Source: Gammaproteobacteria bacterium
GTDB taxonomy: Bacteria; Pseudomonadota; Gammaproteobacteria; Porifericomitales; Porifericomitaceae
Direction: 5' to 3'
NCBI GenBank assembly: GCA_028817255.1
Contig: JAPPQA010000201.1
Location: 1-8,597 of the forward strand
DNA length: 8,597 nucleotides
In this document: positions 5,076-8,597 of the stretch, in pieces
Numbering within the stretch: position 1 is the first letter of the stretch
How the letters are laid out: each line of letters starts with the position of its first letter
The notes under the pieces: model-generated
What the model saw: the letters and a program-made list of their open reading frames with translations, nothing else
Databases searched by the model: none
Told to the model about the DNA's origin: nothing
Program-made: the position numbers and the translations under genes

Positions 5076-5998
5076 GTGCGATCTCCCGGGACGCCTTCCC
5101 GCGCACCGCTCCCCCCGCGCCATCCGTTGCCGCGCAGGGCCCGCAACAGCCTGCCCTGCAACGGCGACCGGCCCAGCCCCTGCGCCACAAATCCCCGCCA
5201 CGGGGCGGGCAGTTCCGCCAGGAGCGCGGCCGCCTCCGCCCGGGCGGCAAAGGCGGCGAAGACGCAACCCCCGCTCCCGGTCATGCGGCACGGCGCGCGA
5301 GCGGCGAGCCAGTCCATCGCGCGCGCCACTTCCGGATACATGGCGCGGGTTACCGGTTCGCAATCGTTGCGGGCGCTGGCCAAGGAGAAAGACCGTATTT
5401 TTATCCGCGGACTCTCGGCTGTCAATTGCGCCGAGCCGAACACCGCCGCCGTGGAAACGGACACGCCGGGCGCCACGACCAGGAACCAGCGGCGATCCGG
5501 CGCGCAGGGCTCCAGGCACTCCCCCACCCCCTCTGCCCAGGCCGTGCGGCCATGCACGAACACGGGGACGTCCGCACCCAGCGCCAGGCCAATCGCGGCC
5601 AGTTCCGCCGCCGTGGCGCCGGTCCCCCACAGGCAATTCAGCGCCACCAGAACGGTGGCGGCGTTGGAACTCGCCCCCCCCAGCCCGCCGCCGGCCGGCA
5701 GGCGCTTGCGGGTAAAAATATCCGCCCCCATGCGCGTTCCGGAACTGGCCTGCAGCAAGGCGGCGGCCCGCAGGCCGAGGTCCCGTTCCGGGGCCAGCCC
5801 GGGCAAACCGGACAGCGCGCGGAGTTGGCCGTCCTCGCGCACCCGAAAGTCCAGAAGATCGCCGTAACCCAGGAGTTGAAATATCGTCTGCAGGCAGTGC
5901 ATCCCGTCCTCGCGCCGTCCGGTTACGTGCAAAAACAAATTGATTTTGGCAGGGGCGGGCCAGGCTCTGGAAAGCGCGCCGGAGGGCGCGGCGCTCAC
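5066..5998 (-). CDS. ispE: 4-diphosphocytidyl-2-C-methyl-D-erythritol kinase
   Basis: IspE phosphorylates CDP-ME in the MEP pathway of isoprenoid synthesis. The GTG start (5998) overlaps the lolB TGA as GTGA and gives 310 residues. Family features: WPAPAKINLFLHVTGRREDG (13-32, with catalytic-site Lys18), the GHMP glycine-rich loop PAGGGLGGASSNAA (101-114), GADVPVFV with Asp143, AEGVGE (155-160), Phe187, and the late motif MTGSGGCVFAAF (239-250). Length to SPL (278-280) matches E. coli IspE. About 30 further residues rich in Gly, Arg and Ala follow and end at a TAG (5066-5068) inside the tRNA-Gln gene. The Tyr that stacks on cytosine in E. coli IspE (Tyr25) is Met33 here, while the following His and the other stacking Phe are kept. 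An earlier ATG at 6121 is open in frame but would lie deep inside lolB and precede the family N-terminus. Confidence 0.95.
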   Translation of the reverse strand: MSAAPSGALSRAWPAPAKINLFLHVTGRREDGMHCLQTIFQLLGYGDLLDFRVREDGQLRALSGLPGLAPERDLGLRAAALLQASSGTRMGADIFTRKRLPAGGGLGGASSNAATVLVALNCLWGTGATAAELAAIGLALGADVPVFVHGRTAWAEGVGECLEPCAPDRRWFLVVAPGVSVSTAAVFGSAQLTAESPRIKIRSFSLASARNDCEPVTRAMYPEVARAMDWLAARAPCRMTGSGGCVFAAFAARAEAAALLAELPAPWRGFVAQGLGRSPLQGRLLRALRGNGWRGGSGAREGVPGDRTGV

Positions 5999-6624
5999 AG
6001 TCCGCCCAGCCGCCAATCGTGCACTACCATTCGCAGGCGCATCTCGCCGCGCAGCAATTGCAATTTGACCGGCAATTCGATGCCGTCCCGTTTCGCGTAA
6101 TCGAGGAACCGAATCTCCCAACCGGCTTGGCGCAGCGAGCGCAGGCGCCCGCGCTCATCCAGGACCAGATCGCTGGGCGCGGGCGCGGGGCCGGGCAGGC
6201 CCCGCACCCAGTAATGCAGCCCCGCCACCGGGGCGTTCAACCCGTAGTGCTCCCGCATCAGCGCCTCCGCCGTCTCCGCGTGGTAAATGCGCGCGTCCGC
6301 CGTGCGCAGCGTGACCCCGTCGCGGCCGTTGCCGGTCAACTCGTGCAGATTGCCGCCCAACGGACCGGAAAGCCGCAACCGGTAGTCCGCGCCCCGCTGT
6401 TCCCAGGACAGCCGGGCGTTGGCCACCTCGCTGCCGTCGCGCGCCGCCACCCGCCCCTTCAGTTCCCAGAAACGCAGCGCGCGCAAGCGCTCCTGGCGCG
6501 CTTGCCACAACTCCGCCCCGGCGGCCGTAGCGAGCCGGGGAAGATTCCGGGAGCAGGAGGCCGTTGCCAGGAGCAACGGCAACACGACCAGCAGCGATGC
6601 GGAAAGGGGCGCGGGCAGCCTCAA
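5995..6624 (-). CDS. lolB: Outer-membrane lipoprotein receptor LolB
   Basis: LolB takes lipoproteins from the periplasmic carrier LolA and places them in the outer membrane, and is itself a lipoprotein. The TTG start at 6624 overlaps the TPR-gene TGA as TTGA and gives 209 residues. It opens with a signal peptide: Arg2, hydrophobic LLVVLPLLLA (11-20) and ATASC with Cys24. Thr at -3 is unusual for a lipobox but tolerable. Ser at +2 fits outer-membrane sorting. The mature part follows the family: LKGRVAARDG (55-64), LSWEQRGADYRLRLSGPLGG (72-91), HYWVRGLPGP (137-146) and WEIRFLDYAKRDGIELPVKLQL (169-190). The SGPLGG loop is in the region of the protruding loop of E. coli LolB. Position between the TPR lipoprotein and ispE agrees with related genomes. 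A longer reading from GTG 6837 would bury the signal sequence and overlap the TPR gene by over 200 bp. Confidence 0.93.
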   Translation of the reverse strand: MRLPAPLSASLLVVLPLLLATASCSRNLPRLATAAGAELWQARQERLRALRFWELKGRVAARDGSEVANARLSWEQRGADYRLRLSGPLGGNLHELTGNGRDGVTLRTADARIYHAETAEALMREHYGLNAPVAGLHYWVRGLPGPAPAPSDLVLDERGRLRSLRQAGWEIRFLDYAKRDGIELPVKLQLLRGEMRLRMVVHDWRLGGL

Positions 6625-8381
6625 AGGGAAAATTGCCGGATCACCTGCAACAGCTGGCGGCTCTTGGGATCGGCGCGCAAGGCGCGCTTCCACACCTCCT
6701 GGGCCTGGTTGCGCCGCCCCAGCTTCCAGAGCACCTCGCCCAGATGCGCCGCCACCTCCGAGTCCTTCTTGATCCGCAGCGCCCGGCGCAGGTACCCGAC
6801 CGCCTCTTCCAGCCGGCCCAGCCGGTACAGGACCCACCCCATGCTGTCGAGGATATAAAAGTTATTCGGGCTCAGCAGCAATGCCTGGCGAATCAGGCCG
6901 TACGCCTCGTCGTAGCGATCGGTCCGGTCCGCCAGCGCATAGCCGAGCGCGTTCAGGGCCTGGGCATTGTCCGGGTCCCGTTCCAGGATGCGCCGCAGGT
7001 CCGACTCCATCGCCTCCAACTCCCCCATCTTTTCGGCCACCAGGGCGCGCGCATAGAGCAACTCGGCGTCGTAGCCGGACTCCTCCAGGGCCTCGTCGTA
7101 AACGGCCATGGCCTCCGGGTAACGCGACAGCCCGGCGAGGATCTCCGCCTCGGCCTGGAACAGCGGGTTGCGCCTGTCGGAATACTCGGCCTGCATGTCG
7201 CGCAGGTCCTTCCTGGCCTGCTCCAATTCGCCCTGTTTGGCCGTCAGGACCGCGAGGCGCAGCCGCGCCTGGAAGCGGCTCTCCTTGTCGCGCACCGAAC
7301 GGTACCAGCGGACGGCCACCTCGAACTCTTCCTGCAACTCGGCGATCCAGCCGAGATAGTAGGCCGCCTCTTCTCCGTACGGCTGCTGGTACAGCAATTC
7401 CCGGAAATACCCCCCCGCCTCGTCGAGCTGATCCAGCTCCAGGGCAACCAGCGCCATGGAAAACTTCACATCCAAATCGTCTTCGTGTTCCCCGGCCAGG
7501 ATCTGCAGCTGCCGCTTGGCCTCCAGGAAGCGGTCCTCGCCGGCCAGCATACGGGCGTAATACTGGCGCAGCGAGAGATCTTCCCGGTAGGAATCCACGT
7601 GCCCGGCAAGCCATTCCAGGGCGTCCTCCGTGCGGCCCTGATTGCGCAACGTCGAGAGGTAGGTAAGGGCCGCGTCCGCATTCTCCGGCTCCAGCCGAAT
7701 CACCTCCCGCAACTGCCGTTCCGCGCGTTCCAGCAGGTTCATCCGGATCAGGATGCCGGCATAAGCGAACAGGACCTGGGGTTCTTCCTGGAAACCTTCC
7801 ATCAGCCGGTCCATGAGCCGGACCGTGGTCTCCTCGTCCTGGGTGCTGTTCAAGACGCCGACGACCAGCCAGAGATTGTTCTGCAAGGTGTCGCCGGATT
7901 CCAGGATGCCCCGGAGATGCCCCAGGGCCTTGTCGAATTCGCCCCGCTCCAGGGCCAGCAGGGCTATGATCTGCCGCGCCTGCGTATTGCCGGGGGCCAC
8001 CTCCAGCCAGATTTCGGCCACGCGCCCGGCATCCTCGCGCCGTTCCGCATACAGGGCGATCTCCACGGCGCGCCGAATGATGTTCGGGTCGCGGGTACTG
8101 CGTACCGCCTGCAGGTAATTCTCCAGCGCCAGGTCCACGTTCCCGCGCTGCCCCGCCAGCTCTGCCTCCAGCAGGCTATACAGGAGCTCCTCGGAAAAGC
8201 CGTCCGTCCTCCTCAGGTCCTCGTCCACCACGTTCACCACCGGTTCGATGGCGGACGGCTCCGGGGACGGCGCCCGCGGGGGTCCGCAAGCGCCCAGCAA
8301 CAAGGCCAGCGGCAACAGCCGGCAATGGCGCCAGGCGGCCCCCGCGCCGCTCCTGTTCCTGCTCCGCAACGAGACACTCAT
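6621..8381 (-). CDS. TPR-repeat outer-membrane-type lipoprotein
   Basis: A 586-residue protein. The ATG at 8381 is chosen because it places a basic N-terminus (RSRNR) and hydrophobic segment (22-30) before the lipobox LGAC with Cys32. Gly follows the Cys, not Asp, so release to the outer membrane via LolA/LolB is expected. After a Pro-rich linker (33-48) the rest is helical repeats of TPR type with Asp/Glu-rich surfaces, from about residue 63 to the end. The clearest are NAQALNALGYALADRTDRYDEA, FYILDSMGWVLYRLGRLEEA and EVAAHLGEVLWKLGRRNQA in the last 120 residues. Such proteins scaffold envelope complexes; no partner can be named. A homologous TPR gene stands in front of lolB in Pseudomonas. 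No Shine-Dalgarno is visible at the ATG. The frame stays open upstream to the window edge, but that part is Arg/Gly/Pro-rich and not needed. Confidence 0.88.
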   Translation of the reverse strand: MSVSLRSRNRSGAGAAWRHCRLLPLALLLGACGPPRAPSPEPSAIEPVVNVVDEDLRRTDGFSEELLYSLLEAELAGQRGNVDLALENYLQAVRSTRDPNIIRRAVEIALYAERREDAGRVAEIWLEVAPGNTQARQIIALLALERGEFDKALGHLRGILESGDTLQNNLWLVVGVLNSTQDEETTVRLMDRLMEGFQEEPQVLFAYAGILIRMNLLERAERQLREVIRLEPENADAALTYLSTLRNQGRTEDALEWLAGHVDSYREDLSLRQYYARMLAGEDRFLEAKRQLQILAGEHEDDLDVKFSMALVALELDQLDEAGGYFRELLYQQPYGEEAAYYLGWIAELQEEFEVAVRWYRSVRDKESRFQARLRLAVLTAKQGELEQARKDLRDMQAEYSDRRNPLFQAEAEILAGLSRYPEAMAVYDEALEESGYDAELLYARALVAEKMGELEAMESDLRRILERDPDNAQALNALGYALADRTDRYDEAYGLIRQALLLSPNNFYILDSMGWVLYRLGRLEEAVGYLRRALRIKKDSEVAAHLGEVLWKLGRRNQAQEVWKRALRADPKSRQLLQVIRQFSL

Positions 8382-8597
8382 GCTGCGTAAAATAAAGGTT
8401 TTCCCGGCCACTTGACAAGGCGGGCGGCCTGCTGGCGGCGCCCTCCCTGGATTCGGGCGGGGCAGGAGGAAATACCGAGCCCCGGCATGTACGGTGCGCC
8501 CCCGCCCTGCTCCGGGCAAGCCGCGGCCGCCTCGAGCCCAGGCGCGCCGGTGGGGGGAGCATCGAAAGCGCCTCCATCGCCCCACCGCCCAGGGCAA
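8382..8597. other. Upstream region without a recognisable gene
   Basis: Apart from the candidate promoter, this GC-rich stretch has no recognisable protein. On the plus strand an ATG at 8487, 17 nt after AGGAGG (8464-8469), opens a frame to the window end (MYGAPPPCSGQAAAASSPG...). It is low in complexity and resembles no known start. In Pseudomonas the divergent neighbour of the TPR gene is hemA; its start is not seen here and may lie to the right or be replaced. Confidence 0.4.
8389..8418 (-). promoter_or_regulatory. Candidate sigma-70 promoter of the block
   Basis: On the minus strand TTGTCA (8418-8413, five of six to TTGACA) is followed after 18 nt by TATTTT (8394-8389), or after 17 nt by TTATTT. 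This AT-rich patch is the only one in the upstream region. Transcription would start near 8382, almost at the ATG at 8381, so the message may have little or no leader, in keeping with the missing Shine-Dalgarno. The promoter is inferred from motif match only. Confidence 0.45.

Noticed and set aside
5000..6100. Long plus-strand open frame across the tRNA and ispE
   Set aside because: It crosses the tRNA-Gln gene and is the antisense of ispE; the translation is low in complexity with no recognisable family.
5999..6121. Upstream extension of ispE to an ATG at 6121
   Set aside because: It would run through the 3' end of lolB and add 41 residues not found in IspE; GTG 5998 fits the family N-terminus and the GTGA overlap.
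6625..6837. Upstream extension of lolB to a GTG at 6837
   Set aside because: It would overlap the TPR gene by over 200 bp and place the lipoprotein signal about 70 residues inside; the TTG at 6624 gives a proper signal peptide.
6564..8390. Long open frame on the plus strand opposite the TPR gene (608 codons)
   Set aside because: It mirrors the GC-rich codon pattern of the minus-strand gene, shows no domain or start signal, and the TPR/lipobox reading is clearly the real one.
8487..8597. Plus-strand frame MYGAPPPCSG... as a start of hemA or another divergent gene
   Set aside because: Its sequence does not resemble HemA or any family I know, the Shine-Dalgarno is 17 nt away, and composition alone can keep it open.
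1..8597. CRISPR array, insertion sequence, integrase or tRNA-linked attachment site
   Set aside because: No spaced direct repeats, transposase or integrase-like proteins were seen, and no second copy of the tRNA-Gln 3' end was noticed in the window.

Overview
The window looks like chromosome of a GC-rich gammaproteobacterium. The minus strand carries a gene order found in Pseudomonas and relatives: TPR lipoprotein, lolB, ispE, tRNA-Gln(TTG), prs, rplY, pth, ychF. The genes are recognised from motifs in their translations. The species cannot be named from this window.

Layout on the plus-strand coordinates. 1-432: 3' end of a plus-strand Fic-domain gene that enters from the left. 433-656: a short junction, less GC-rich than the rest, with a 24-bp near-perfect palindrome, a hairpin repeat and a roughly 32-codon relic of a YgjP/DUF45-type metallopeptidase gene. 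657-8381: one minus-strand block with no minus-strand gap over about 100 bp. In transcription order it holds an outer-membrane-type TPR lipoprotein, LolB (outer-membrane lipoprotein receptor), IspE (isoprenoid precursor kinase), tRNA-Gln, Prs (PRPP synthase), ribosomal protein bL25, peptidyl-tRNA hydrolase, the ATPase YchF and a class II aldolase family protein. 8382-8597: a promoter-like region with no recognisable gene; in Pseudomonas a divergent hemA lies on this side, but it is not visible here.

The block joins lipoprotein sorting (the TPR lipoprotein and LolB), precursor supply (IspE, Prs) and translation or ribosome functions (tRNA-Gln, bL25, Pth, YchF). The junctions are very tight. 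TPR/lolB overlap at TTGA, lolB/ispE at GTGA, ispE runs 10 bp into the tRNA gene, and ychF overlaps the aldolase gene by 8 bp. Several genes appear to use non-ATG starts (lolB TTG, ispE GTG, prs TTG, pth GTG or something less usual).

I did not find an unmistakable new defence system, mobile element or CRISPR array. The observations most worth checking are small-scale: the ispE stop codon inside the tRNA, the missing conventional start of pth, the three-copy 11-bp repeat that makes an MGF-stop minicistron in front of ychF, the crossing complementarities in the rplY leader, and the palindrome beside the metallopeptidase relic.
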